Source of the DNA: Oscillospiraceae bacterium
GTDB lineage: Bacteria; Bacillota_A; Clostridia; Oscillospirales; Oscillospiraceae
Direction: 5' to 3'
Assembly: GCA_017411905.1 (NCBI GenBank)
Contig: JAFQPB010000033.1
Coordinates: 1-11,910, forward strand
Length of the DNA stretch: 11,910 nt
Part shown: positions 1 through 6,989 of the stretch, piece after piece
Position numbering within the stretch: the first letter of the stretch is position 1
Layout of the letters: the number at the start of each line of letters is the position of its first letter
Made by a program: the position numbers and the translations under genes
The notes under the pieces: model-generated
Seen by the model: only the letters and a program-made list of their open reading frames with translations
What the model was told of the DNA's origin: nothing
Database searches by the model: none

Positions 1-30
1 ATTACAAATTACAAATGATAAATTGCGGGA

Positions 31-158
31 AAAGGCCCCCTTGTGTAATGGGGGCTGTCGAGCGTATGCGAGACTGGGGGATTGATAAAGTAAGATAAAT
101 GACAATCCCTCCGTCGACCTGTTCGGTCGACACCTCCCTGTGCACAAGGGAGGCTTTG
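31..158. repeat. Inverted pair of two-hairpin CTCCC-type elements, no gene inside
   Basis: Two copies of one element face each other with about 18 bp between them. Copy 1 (31-84, plus strand): stem GCCCCC 35-40 with 50-55, then a second stem 57-63 with 68-74 around loop GTAT, then box GGGGGATTG. Copy 2 (158-103, minus strand): stem 133-139 with 147-153, second stem GTCGACC 113-119 with 125-131, then box GGAGGGATTG. Both point their GATTG box inward. The same arrangement brackets the DUF559 gene at 11294-11748, so this may be an empty or MITE-like version. No coding sequence is visible in 1-168. Copy 2 starts 10 bp beyond the rhaM stop codon and could fold in that transcript, but it has no U-tract. 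Confidence 0.8.
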
Positions 159-168
159 CGGGGGTGCC

Positions 169-483
169 TCAGTCGAAGAAGAAGACCTGCTCCATCAGGG
201 GTTGGGCACCGGTGACGGGATCCATTTCCATAAGCATAACATCCTTCATATATTCGTTCCAGCGGTCTACTACCGGGCTTTCGGCTTGCACCTTGGCGGC
301 AAATTCGATGCTGTCGCACTCATAGTAGCCGAACAGCTCGTTGCCGACGTTCCAAATGGTGTAGTTGCGGATGCCGGCGGCGTGGAGCACGTCCTTCATC
401 TCCGGCCAGATGTTATTGTGCCGGTGGATGTACTCGTCTAATTTACCGGGCAGTACAGTGGCTTTCCAAGCATAGCGTTCCAT
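169..483 (-). CDS. rhaM: L-rhamnose mutarotase
   Basis: A 104-residue protein, the usual size for the RhaM/YiiL family of dimeric ferredoxin-like sugar mutarotases. These interconvert the alpha and beta anomers of L-rhamnose, feeding the beta form to rhamnose isomerase in the cytoplasm. Visible family marks are Y18, the RHNxIWPE segment at 21-28 with the probable catalytic H22 and W26, NYTIW at 40-44, and DRWxxYMxDVM at 73-83. The start is ATG at 483, with GGAGG seven bases upstream. No other rhamnose gene (rhaA, rhaB, rhaD, transporter) is in the window, so it is an orphan here. It has its own extended -10 promoter. The stop is TGA at 169-171. Identification is by family motifs; the substrate could be a related deoxy-sugar. 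Confidence 0.93.
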   Translation of the reverse strand: MERYAWKATVLPGKLDEYIHRHNNIWPEMKDVLHAAGIRNYTIWNVGNELFGYYECDSIEFAAKVQAESPVVDRWNEYMKDVMLMEMDPVTGAQPLMEQVFFFD

Positions 484-512
484 AATAATACCTCCAAAAT
501 ATTTGTTTTTTT

Positions 513-541
513 ATTATAGCATAGGGGGAAGGAAATTACAA
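513..541 (-). promoter_or_regulatory. Extended -10 promoter of rhaM
   Basis: On the minus strand, TATAAT (518-513) is preceded by TGC, giving an extended -10. TTGTAA (541-536) lies 17 bp upstream as a 4/6 match to the -35. The -35 falls inside the AT-rich heptamer repeat (AATTACA units, about 533-552), so the repeat appears to supply half of the promoter. The 5' leader would be about 25 nt. Confidence 0.65.
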
Positions 542-552
542 ATTACAAGTTA

Positions 553-648
553 CTATGTGCCATCGAAAGAGATTGTAGGGACACCCGTCCTCGGGTGTCC
601 GTCGACACCGTACCAATTTGCGGACACCCCGGGAGGGGTGTCCCTACA
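553..648 (+). repeat. GTAG...CTAC two-hairpin (BIME-like) element with leader
   Basis: A 14-nt leader (561-574, CATCGAAAGAGATT) is followed by GTAG (575-578). Hairpin one is GGACACCC 579-586 with 593-600. After a 21-nt spacer comes hairpin two, GGACACCCC 622-630 with 635-643, and closing CTAC (644-647). Read from either strand, each hairpin is preceded by GTAG, which is the foot-plus-hairpin layout of REP sequences arranged as an inverted pair. The element fills most of the spacer between trkH and the rhaM promoter. Confidence 0.75.
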
Positions 649-669
649 GCTTTTAACGAAAATTATCTC

Positions 670-2127
670 TTATCTACGCCGCCAGGTGGAGCGGGAGAGG
701 AGAACTAAGAAGGGGAAGATCTCCAAGCGGCCAAGGAGCATATTAAGCGATAGGATGACCTTGGACAGACCGCTGTAAATTGAAAAATTGCAGGTGGGGC
801 CTACTGCGCCAAGTCCCGGGCCAATGTTATTGAGGCAGGCGAAAACTGCGGTGATGTTGGTCTCTACGCTGTGCCCGTCAATGCCGATGGCAAGAACGGA
901 AAGCACCATAATGAACATATAGGCCGCTAAGTAGGCGTTGGTATTGGTGATGACCTTTTCGTCCATAATCCGTCCGCCGGAGCGGATGGCCATAACCTTC
1001 CGGGGATTGACTACCTGACGGATATTACGGCGCAAATTCTTAAACAAAATCAGCACCCGGGAGACCTTGAAGCCGCCGCCGGTAGAGCCGGCACAGGCAC
1101 CGATCAGCATCAGCATCATTAAAATACCCTTGGAGAAGCTGTGCCATTTGTCAAAATCCACAGTCGAGTAGCCGGTGGTGGTCATAATGGAGGAGACCTG
1201 AAAGGCCGCGTGGCGCAGGGCAACCCAAAAGTCCCCGTCAAAGCTGTTGGTAAAGGTGTTCAGTCCGATGAGCAGGGTAGCGAGGGCTGCAATGCCGATA
1301 TAGAGCCGCAGCTCTTCGTCGCGGATCACGCTCTTAAACTGCCGCATCAGGATCAGGAAATAGCAGGAGAAATTGATGCCAAAAAGGAACATAAACAGCG
1401 TGGTGACATTCTGAATGTAGGGCGAGTAGCTGGCAAACGAGTCATTTCGCACGCCAAAGCCGCCGGTGCCTGCCGTGCCGAAGCCAAGGCAGACCGCATC
1501 TAATAGGGACAGACCGCCCAGTAGAAGCAAGAAAATGTCAATGACCGTCATCACGATGTAGATGATGTAGAGGATTTTGGCGGTCTGCTTCATTTTGGGT
1601 ACCAGCTTGCCAACATCCGGGCCCGGGCTTTCTGCCCGCAGCAGATGCATGGTAAAGCCTGCACCGTTTTCACCGGAGGAAAAGGCCAGCGTAAAGACCA
1701 GAACGCCCATACCGCCTACCCAGTGGGTGAAGCTGCGCCAATAGAGCAGTCCCTTGGGGAGGCTCTCCACATCGGAAAGGATAGATGCGCCGGTGGTGGA
1801 AAAGCCGGAGGCGGTCTCGAAAAAGGCATCGATAAAATTGGGGATGGTGCGGGAGAAATAGAAGGGCAGTGCCCCCAAAAGGCTCATAATAAGCCAGCTC
1901 ATACTGACGCAGAGCATACCCTCCCGGACACCAAAGCGGCTCTCGGCATTACGGCAGAGGGCGGCCATAGGTACGCCCAGCGCAAGCAAGATGCCGACGG
2001 TCTGTAAAAAGCCAGAGACGGCATTTTCTTCTCCGCAGCCAAGGCTTATAAAGAGGGCGGGCAGGAGAAAGAGTGCCTCTATTAAGATGATCCGGGCGAG
2101 AAATCGGCCGATAAGTTTGTAGTTCAT
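670..2127 (-). CDS. trkH: TrkH-family potassium channel/transporter subunit
   Basis: A 485-residue integral membrane protein of the TrkH/KtrB superfamily, the ion-conducting part of a K+ uptake system. The four-fold M1-P-M2 pattern is visible through its pore-loop signatures: SGFSTTGAS (107-115), GTAGTGGFG (217-225), MTTTGYST (315-322) and NNIGPGLGAVG (433-443). Each contains the filter glycine region. A glycine-rich turn, GACAGSTGGGFK (343-354), is also typical. The C-terminus LGRLEIFPFLVLL...WRRR matches the usual family ending. The partner trkA lies 166 bp upstream on the same strand. The start is ATG at 2127; no good Shine-Dalgarno precedes it (only weak GGACT), and the trkA-trkH gap is filled by repeats, so translation may be poor or depend on context. 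Whether K+ or Na+ dependence applies cannot be judged. Confidence 0.95.
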   Translation of the reverse strand: MNYKLIGRFLARIILIEALFLLPALFISLGCGEENAVSGFLQTVGILLALGVPMAALCRNAESRFGVREGMLCVSMSWLIMSLLGALPFYFSRTIPNFIDAFFETASGFSTTGASILSDVESLPKGLLYWRSFTHWVGGMGVLVFTLAFSSGENGAGFTMHLLRAESPGPDVGKLVPKMKQTAKILYIIYIVMTVIDIFLLLLGGLSLLDAVCLGFGTAGTGGFGVRNDSFASYSPYIQNVTTLFMFLFGINFSCYFLILMRQFKSVIRDEELRLYIGIAALATLLIGLNTFTNSFDGDFWVALRHAAFQVSSIMTTTGYSTVDFDKWHSFSKGILMMLMLIGACAGSTGGGFKVSRVLILFKNLRRNIRQVVNPRKVMAIRSGGRIMDEKVITNTNAYLAAYMFIMVLSVLAIGIDGHSVETNITAVFACLNNIGPGLGAVGPTCNFSIYSGLSKVILSLNMLLGRLEIFPFLVLLSRSTWRRR

Positions 2128-2152
2128 AATTCACAGTCCAAATTTGAGAATT

Positions 2153-2170
2153 GTAGGGCGCGACCCCTAC
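2153..2170. repeat. Minimal GTAGGG/CCCTAC palindrome
   Basis: GTAGGG (2153-2158) pairs with CCCTAC (2165-2170) around six bases. It starts 25 bp upstream of the trkH start codon. It carries the same GTAG and CTAC feet as the larger hairpin elements in the other spacers, so it looks like a stripped-down or decayed member. Confidence 0.55.
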
Positions 2171-2187
2171 GGGAGAGGGTTTTTAAT

Positions 2188-2287
2188 GAAGAGTGAAGAG
2201 TGAATAGTGAATAGTTATGGTATCGCTTCGCGATGATTTAAATATGTCCGCAACGCGGACACCATAATTATCAACTGTCAACTGTCC
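2188..2287. repeat. Heptamer array plus TTATGGT...ACCATAA two-hairpin unit
   Basis: A 7-bp-period run (GTGAAGA, GTGAATA, GTGAATA, about 2192-2214) leads into TTATGGT (2215-2221). Its exact complement ACCATAA is at 2261-2267. Between them are hairpin ATCGC/GCGAT (2222-2226 with 2230-2234, loop TTC) and hairpin GTCCGC/GCGGAC (2246-2251 with 2255-2260, loop AAC). A second 7-bp run (AACTGTC twice, about 2271-2284) follows. Partial copies of the unit are at about 7853-7885 and 9656-9675. The whole block sits between the trkA stop and trkH. Confidence 0.7.
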
Positions 2288-2293
2288 GTTCAT

Positions 2294-3652
2294 TCAGGCG
2301 AAAATGTCGCCCAGCTGCTGGAGTGCGCCGTGCTTGCCGGTAACGACGACTACGGTATCACCGGCTTCAATGAAGGAATCACCGTTGGGAATTTGCGTGC
2401 GGCTGCCCCGGGTGATGGAGGCGATCAGCACATCGCTCTTTAGCTTGAGCTGGCGCAGGGGGATGCCGCGGTTTCTCGTGGTTTCCTCTACTAAAAATTC
2501 TACCGCCTCCACCTGCCCGTCAGCAATGGTATGGACGGAAATGGCCGCACCGGTCTGATTTTCCATAGCACGGACGTAGCGCACGATGGTGTTGGCACAC
2601 AGATCCCGGGGGGAGATCATACTGCCCAAATTCATAGCATCGGCAATGGCGGTATTCTCCCGGTGGCTTAATTTCGTGATGATTTGGGGCACACCGCAGC
2701 TATCGCCGTAGAGGGAGATGACCATATTGGTCTCGTCCTGCCCGGTGAGGGTCACAAGGGCATCAAACTGGCGGATGCCTTGGCTCTCTAAGGTGGCCTT
2801 ATTGGTGCAGTTGGCGCAGATGACGGAAGCCTCCGGAAGAAGCTCAGACAGCTCCCGGCAGCGGTCAGGGTCGCTTTCCAAAATGGTCACTGCAATGCCG
2901 TCAGCGGCAAGAAAGCCCGCTAAATAGTGGCTGACACGGCCACCGCCGCACAGCAGGGCGTTTCGCACCCGGCGGGTGAGGATGCCCAGCTTTTTTAAGA
3001 GGCGGGAGAGCTGCTGCTTGGGGGCGGTGACGAAAATGCGGTCGCCCTCCTTGAGGATAAAGTTGCCCTTCGGGGTAATGGCGGTGCCTGCGCGCAGTAC
3101 GGCGCACACAAGGAACTGGCAGCCCAGCTTGCTGTTTAAGTCCCACAGGGCGGTGTCCCGCAGGATGCTGTCTGCCTCCACCCGCAGCTCTACGATTTCG
3201 GAGCGGCCCTTGGCAAAGGTGTCCCGCCGCAGAAAGCCGGGGTATTTTAGAAGCCGTTCGATTTCCTGGGCGGTACGCCGCTCGGGATTGACGGTCAGGG
3301 AAAGGGGGAACACGTGCTGCATTGCCATTACCTGCTCGGAATATTCCGGGTCACGGACACGGGCAATGGTGTGAAGCTGGCTGTTCAGGCCGTGGGCAGT
3401 CATACAGGTGAGGAGATTGACTTCGTCTGCACCGGTGACCGCAATTAAGAGGTCGGCATCCCGGATGCCCCCATCGAGTAAGGTGGTGCGGTAGGCGCAG
3501 TTGCCGCAAAGGGTCATCGCATCGAACCGTTCCTGGGCATTTTCCAGTACGGTGCGCCGATGGTCGATGATGGTCAGGTCGTGCCCTTCCTTGGTAAGCT
3601 GCTGGGCGAGGGTCATACCGATCTTGCCTACGCCGGCGATGATGATTTTCAT
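2294..3652 (-). CDS. trkA: TrkA, cytoplasmic NAD-binding regulator of K+ uptake
   Basis: A 452-residue protein with the duplicated TrkA layout: RCK_N (1-120), RCK_C (about 150-222), a second RCK_N (about 230-345) and a second RCK_C (about 370-450). This is the usual full length for double-domain TrkA. The first nucleotide-binding fold has GVGKIG (7-12) with acidic D30 at the end of strand 2. The second has GGGRVS (236-241), where the last glycine is serine, so its ligand binding may be altered; an acidic E259 is still present. TrkA forms the gating ring under TrkH and responds to NAD(H)/ATP. The start is ATG at 3652, with GGGAGGT five bases upstream. It has an extended -10 promoter and is followed by trkH after a repeat-filled 166-bp gap. 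Confidence 0.95.
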   Translation of the reverse strand: MKIIIAGVGKIGMTLAQQLTKEGHDLTIIDHRRTVLENAQERFDAMTLCGNCAYRTTLLDGGIRDADLLIAVTGADEVNLLTCMTAHGLNSQLHTIARVRDPEYSEQVMAMQHVFPLSLTVNPERRTAQEIERLLKYPGFLRRDTFAKGRSEIVELRVEADSILRDTALWDLNSKLGCQFLVCAVLRAGTAITPKGNFILKEGDRIFVTAPKQQLSRLLKKLGILTRRVRNALLCGGGRVSHYLAGFLAADGIAVTILESDPDRCRELSELLPEASVICANCTNKATLESQGIRQFDALVTLTGQDETNMVISLYGDSCGVPQIITKLSHRENTAIADAMNLGSMISPRDLCANTIVRYVRAMENQTGAAISVHTIADGQVEAVEFLVEETTRNRGIPLRQLKLKSDVLIASITRGSRTQIPNGDSFIEAGDTVVVVTGKHGALQQLGDIFA

Positions 3653-3684
3653 TGTTACCTCCCGAAATTTGGGGATTTTTGACT

Positions 3685-3714
3685 ATTATAGCATAAGTAG
3701 ATTATAAATTACAA
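3685..3714 (-). promoter_or_regulatory. Extended -10 promoter of trkA
   Basis: On the minus strand, TATAAT (3690-3685) is preceded by TGC, with TTGTAA (3714-3709) 18 bp upstream. As at rhaM, the -35 lies inside an AATTACA/AGTTACA heptamer array (about 3703-3730). The leader before the trkA start is about 25-30 nt. Confidence 0.62.
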
Positions 3715-3757
3715 GTTACAAATTACAAATTGTAGGGGTCGGCGCCTACGACGACCC
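3703..3757 (+). repeat. Heptamer array followed by a GTAG-footed hairpin
   Basis: Three to four 7-bp units of the AATTACA/AGTTACA type run from about 3705 to 3731. GTAG (3732-3735) follows directly, then a hairpin GGGTCGGCG with CGACGACCC (3736-3744 with 3749-3757, one mismatch) and loop CCTA. The CCTA loop is the same as in the 7971-7992 and 8043-8064 hairpins, although the stem sequence differs. There is no second hairpin and no closing CTAC. Confidence 0.65.
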
Positions 3758-3790
3758 GAAATAAAATCGCCCCTCGATGGGGCGATTTTG
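3757..3790 (-). terminator. Candidate intrinsic terminator after the YhaN-like gene
   Basis: A perfect 11-bp stem, AAAATCGCCCC (3763-3773) with GGGGCGATTTT (3779-3789), has a 5-nt loop. On the minus strand the 3' side runs into TTTTATTT, which suits an intrinsic terminator about 75 bp past the stop at 3865. The plus-strand reading is nearly symmetrical, so direction is not certain. Confidence 0.6.
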
Positions 3791-3806
3791 TTCAAGGAGA
3801 TATTGC

Positions 3807-3837
3807 GTAGCGGGGCGTCGGGGGCGCCCCCCCCGAC
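3807..3837. repeat. GC-rich hairpin 3' of the YhaN-like gene
   Basis: GTAG (3807-3810) is followed six bases later by stem GTCGGGGG (3817-3824) with CCCCCGAC (3830-3837). Fit to the GTAG-foot family is loose because of the six-base offset. It lies between the gene stop and the candidate terminator. Confidence 0.4.
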
Positions 3838-3864
3838 ATTTTAATTATTAATTATCAACTGCTC

Positions 3865-5955
3865 TCAGCTTTTGCAGGTGAAAAGAAGAACCTGCTTATT
3901 TTTTGCTTCTTCTCTTAAAAGGGTCAGGGCGGCTTTCAGACGCACATCGTCAAAGCGGACGAGGGCATCGTCCAGTACAAGGGGCGCGGCAGGGGAGAGG
4001 GTCTTGCTTACTGCCAGACGGAGCGCCAAATAAAGCTGATCCACCGTGCCGTCGCTGCGGAAGCGGCTGCTGTGGAGAGTGGTTTCGTCCGCGGCAGAGG
4101 TCTCCACCGTAAAGTCACGACTGAGCAGCAGCTTTTCGTACCGTCCGCCTGTGAGAGATGCAAACAGCTTTTCCGCCTCCTTGGAAATGGCGGGCGCAAA
4201 CCGCCGCTGTAGGTTCTCGGAGGCGGTTTGGGCGGTTTCGAGGGCGAGGGTCAGGGCAGCGTAATGTTCCTCTAATGCGGAAATCCGTTGGGAAACAGCG
4301 GAAAGCTCCCGGTCATAGGTTTCCTTTTCGCCTAAAAGCCCAAGCTGGCCGGATAGCTGCTGAAGCTGGTTTTCTGCACCTGCCAGAGAGCTTTCCACTC
4401 GGGAAAGGTGAATTCTGGTTTCTTCCTCGGTGTAGAAAAGTGTGTCCTCTGTCTCTGGGGCGGGGACAGGCTTCAGCACTGCCCGCAGGGTCTCAGCGTG
4501 ACTTTCTGCCTGATATAGGGCGGTTTCTTTTTGGGTCAGCGTTTCCCAAAGGCGAAGCTGACTGTCCCAGCTTGCCAATGCTTCGGAGATGGGCTTTCCC
4601 AAGGTCAGGTCATTAAGCCGTGCGGAAATGATCGCCTTTTCCCGCAAGTGTTCGCTCTCGGCATTGCGGCAGGCAGATAGCTCTTTTTCGTAGACATAGA
4701 GGGCGCGAAGGTATTCCTCTGCAGTTGAGACCCAGCGATCGGGCGGCAGGTCACCGTAGAGACGGCACAGTGCCTCTCGGTCTTTTTTTTGCCCCTGACG
4801 GTTGCGCAGGTGCATAGAAAGAAACAAACCGGAGAGGAACAGGCAGGGGAAGGTCAAAATGAGGTTTATAAACCCAAGAACGATGCCAAGGGCAAGAACC
4901 CCAAGCCCCAAAAGGAGAAATACCGGGGAGGTGGGGCGGCTGAGAGTTTCCAGAGCGTGGACATCCTGCCGGGCGCGGGTCACTGCGCCCTCCGCGGAAA
5001 GACCGGCAAAGGCCGGGTGGGGGACAGGCGGCTCCGGGGCATCCGGCAGCACCTTTTCCTGCAAAGCGGATATTGCCTGCTGAAGGTCAGACAGCGCGGC
5101 CTTTTTATAGCGGGTCTCCTTCTCGGACGGGAGGGCGGCGACTTCTTTTTCCAGTTCTGCGACCTGATTGCGGAGCGTTTTTGTTTCTTTTTGCGCGGTG
5201 TGAAGATGGGTATATTCCCGTTGGGATCTTGCATATGAGAGGTGCGCGAGATGGTTGTTTAGTGCCTCTTTTTCTTGGTATAACTGGTCTATTTGGGCGG
5301 AAAGGACTTCCTTTTGGGAAGTTAAAGTGTCGATTTTGCGGATTTTGTCTAAGAGACTGTCCCGCTGGGCCTCTGCCTGCGGCAGCAGTCCTGTCTTATT
5401 ATGGCGGCATTTGTTACGCAGCTCCTTGAGGTTTTCCACAAGGAGACCCTCCGCGCCGCTTTCGTCACCGGTGGTGACCAGCGCGTTTAAGCGGTTTCTA
5501 AGTGCTGCATCATCGGTAACCGGCAGGTCAGAAAGCCGCAAAAAGCCGGTGCGCAGAAAGACGTTTTTGTCTACGCCCAAGAGCATTTCTCCGCAGTTGC
5601 CGGCTGTCAGCTCGGGAACAGGAAGGCCGGAGTCCGTCTCAAAGGCTCTGAAATTCCCCATAGGGGTCTTGGGGGTGGAGCTTCGCTGGAGGGTAATGTT
5701 CCGTCCCTCCCAGCAGATGTCCATTGACCCGGACATTGGCACGCCCGACCAGGGGGCGTACTGTTCCTTTACCGCAAGGGTGTCTTTGGTGGTGCGCTCC
5801 TTGGTATCTACGCCATAGAGCATAGCAACGAGAAAGGCGCACCAAGTGCTTTTGCCCCATTCGTTGGGGTGGGTCAGGATGTTCAGGCCGGGTTCTAACG
5901 CCAGCGTTTCATTTTGCAGCTTGCCAAAGGTGGCTGTCATTTTATAGATTTTCAC
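3865..5955 (-). CDS. YhaN/SbcC-like coiled-coil ATPase with central membrane hairpin
   Basis: A 696-residue SMC/Rad50-type ATPase. The N-terminal head has a P-loop at 29-37 (HPNEWGKST, with histidine where the motif's first glycine is expected). Long charged coiled coils at about 190-300 and 410-580 flank two adjacent hydrophobic stretches (about 344-362 and 364-382). The C-terminal head has a signature-like SDGTVDQLYLALRLA (634-648) and Walker B LVLDDAL (659-665). Members pair with SbcD/YhaO-type nucleases; the hydrophobic hairpin inside the coil is a YhaN-like trait suggesting membrane anchoring. It is shorter than B. subtilis YhaN or E. coli SbcC as I know them. The start is GTG at 5955, overlapping the upstream stop (GTGA), with GGAGG ten bases before. 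Role in DNA repair or end processing is inferred from family and partner only. Confidence 0.85.
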   Translation of the reverse strand: MKIYKMTATFGKLQNETLALEPGLNILTHPNEWGKSTWCAFLVAMLYGVDTKERTTKDTLAVKEQYAPWSGVPMSGSMDICWEGRNITLQRSSTPKTPMGNFRAFETDSGLPVPELTAGNCGEMLLGVDKNVFLRTGFLRLSDLPVTDDAALRNRLNALVTTGDESGAEGLLVENLKELRNKCRHNKTGLLPQAEAQRDSLLDKIRKIDTLTSQKEVLSAQIDQLYQEKEALNNHLAHLSYARSQREYTHLHTAQKETKTLRNQVAELEKEVAALPSEKETRYKKAALSDLQQAISALQEKVLPDAPEPPVPHPAFAGLSAEGAVTRARQDVHALETLSRPTSPVFLLLGLGVLALGIVLGFINLILTFPCLFLSGLFLSMHLRNRQGQKKDREALCRLYGDLPPDRWVSTAEEYLRALYVYEKELSACRNAESEHLREKAIISARLNDLTLGKPISEALASWDSQLRLWETLTQKETALYQAESHAETLRAVLKPVPAPETEDTLFYTEEETRIHLSRVESSLAGAENQLQQLSGQLGLLGEKETYDRELSAVSQRISALEEHYAALTLALETAQTASENLQRRFAPAISKEAEKLFASLTGGRYEKLLLSRDFTVETSAADETTLHSSRFRSDGTVDQLYLALRLAVSKTLSPAAPLVLDDALVRFDDVRLKAALTLLREEAKNKQVLLFTCKS

Positions 5956-6989
5956 GGAAGCAGCACCTCCTCACCGTCAAGTAACTGCCGGGAGAGCTTG
6001 GCGGCCAAAAGCCAAAGCTGCCCGTCCTCTCCGGCAGACTCCATATTTTCCCTCAGAAGGGAAAAATACTGGCCAGCAAAGCTGTCGCTGCCCAAGTCCT
6101 TCCAAATGTCCAGCGGGGGGAGGGTTTGGTCACGGAGCGTTAGGTTTGGAAATTCCGGAAACTGTTCCCGCAAGGCAGGCAGGTCGGGCACTTCGCTGTG
6201 GCCGGTAAGGGTAATGCGGTAGTAATTGTTATCTCCTGCTGCCGGGAGGCACCGGGCGATGGCATCGGCGGCGGTGGTGACCACCGGGGCGGTCAGCTCA
6301 TAAAAGGCGGGCAGTCCCAAGGGGATGAAACGGAGGGACGTATCCTCCGTATCATAAATGAGGACACCCTTTTCCTCGTTCTCACCAAAGTGACGACCCA
6401 TGGTGCAGCCGGAGTAGGCGCACAGCGTATCCCCGGCGGTAAAAATATCGCCCTTGTGGATATGCCCCAACGCCAAGTAGGATAGACCGCTTTGGGCGAT
6501 CTGCTTTTTCGTAATGGGACAGTTGGGGGAGCGGGGCGTAATATCACCGTGCAGGATGCCGATTTGTAAGCCCTCGCCCTCGGCAGTAAAGCCGGAGAGT
6601 AACCCGGGGCAATCCATAGCGGTGTAGCCCGCGCCCCAAAGGGTCACGCCGGGAAGGACGTACTTTTCCATTTGGGTATTTTTGAAAATATGTACGTTTT
6701 CCGGCCATATTTCCGTCATATAAGGGCTATCCGGGGTGATAAAATCGTGATTTCCCGGTGTAATGCATACCGGCACAGCCATCTCCCTTAAGGCATTGCA
6801 GAGGATACGGAAGCTCTGCTTGGTGTAAGGGCCGTGAAAGAGGTCGCCGGCGATGAGCACCAGGTCGCACTTCTCCCGGCGGCAGATATCGGCAATTCTG
6901 CCGGGGACGGTCAGAAGCGTCTCCTTTAGCTCCTCGTAGCCTTGCAGCGGCGCGTCCAAGTGCCAGTCTGCGCTGTGCAGTATCTTCAT
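5952..6989 (-). CDS. YhaO/SbcD-like metallophosphoesterase (DNA exonuclease family)
   Basis: A 345-residue calcineurin-like phosphoesterase. All metal-site motifs are present in order: DWH (D8, H10), GDLFH (D49), GNHD (N80, H81), LHGD (H147) and GHIH (H176, H178). The C-terminal third is a divergent capping region. The family includes Mre11, SbcD and YhaO, which are Mn2+-dependent DNA nucleases working with an SMC-like ATPase; the ATPase gene follows immediately with a 4-bp overlap. I chose ATG at 6989 because AAAGGG lies seven to eight bases upstream and the ATG overlaps the ymdB stop (ATGA), a common coupling arrangement. An ATG at 7016 would add nine residues but starts inside ymdB without a good ribosome site. 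Confidence 0.88.
   Translation of the reverse strand: MKILHSADWHLDAPLQGYEELKETLLTVPGRIADICRREKCDLVLIAGDLFHGPYTKQSFRILCNALREMAVPVCITPGNHDFITPDSPYMTEIWPENVHIFKNTQMEKYVLPGVTLWGAGYTAMDCPGLLSGFTAEGEGLQIGILHGDITPRSPNCPITKKQIAQSGLSYLALGHIHKGDIFTAGDTLCAYSGCTMGRHFGENEEKGVLIYDTEDTSLRFIPLGLPAFYELTAPVVTTAADAIARCLPAAGDNNYYRITLTGHSEVPDLPALREQFPEFPNLTLRDQTLPPLDIWKDLGSDSFAGQYFSLLRENMESAGEDGQLWLLAAKLSRQLLDGEEVLLP

Noticed and set aside
31..158. A tRNA or small structured RNA gene from the strong hairpins
   Set aside because: No tRNA cloverleaf or conserved arm sequences; the same hairpins recur as inverted repeats elsewhere in the window.
4789..5238. Long plus-strand frames opposite the YhaN-like gene
   Set aside because: Antisense shadows of a high-GC coding frame, without family motifs or ribosome sites.
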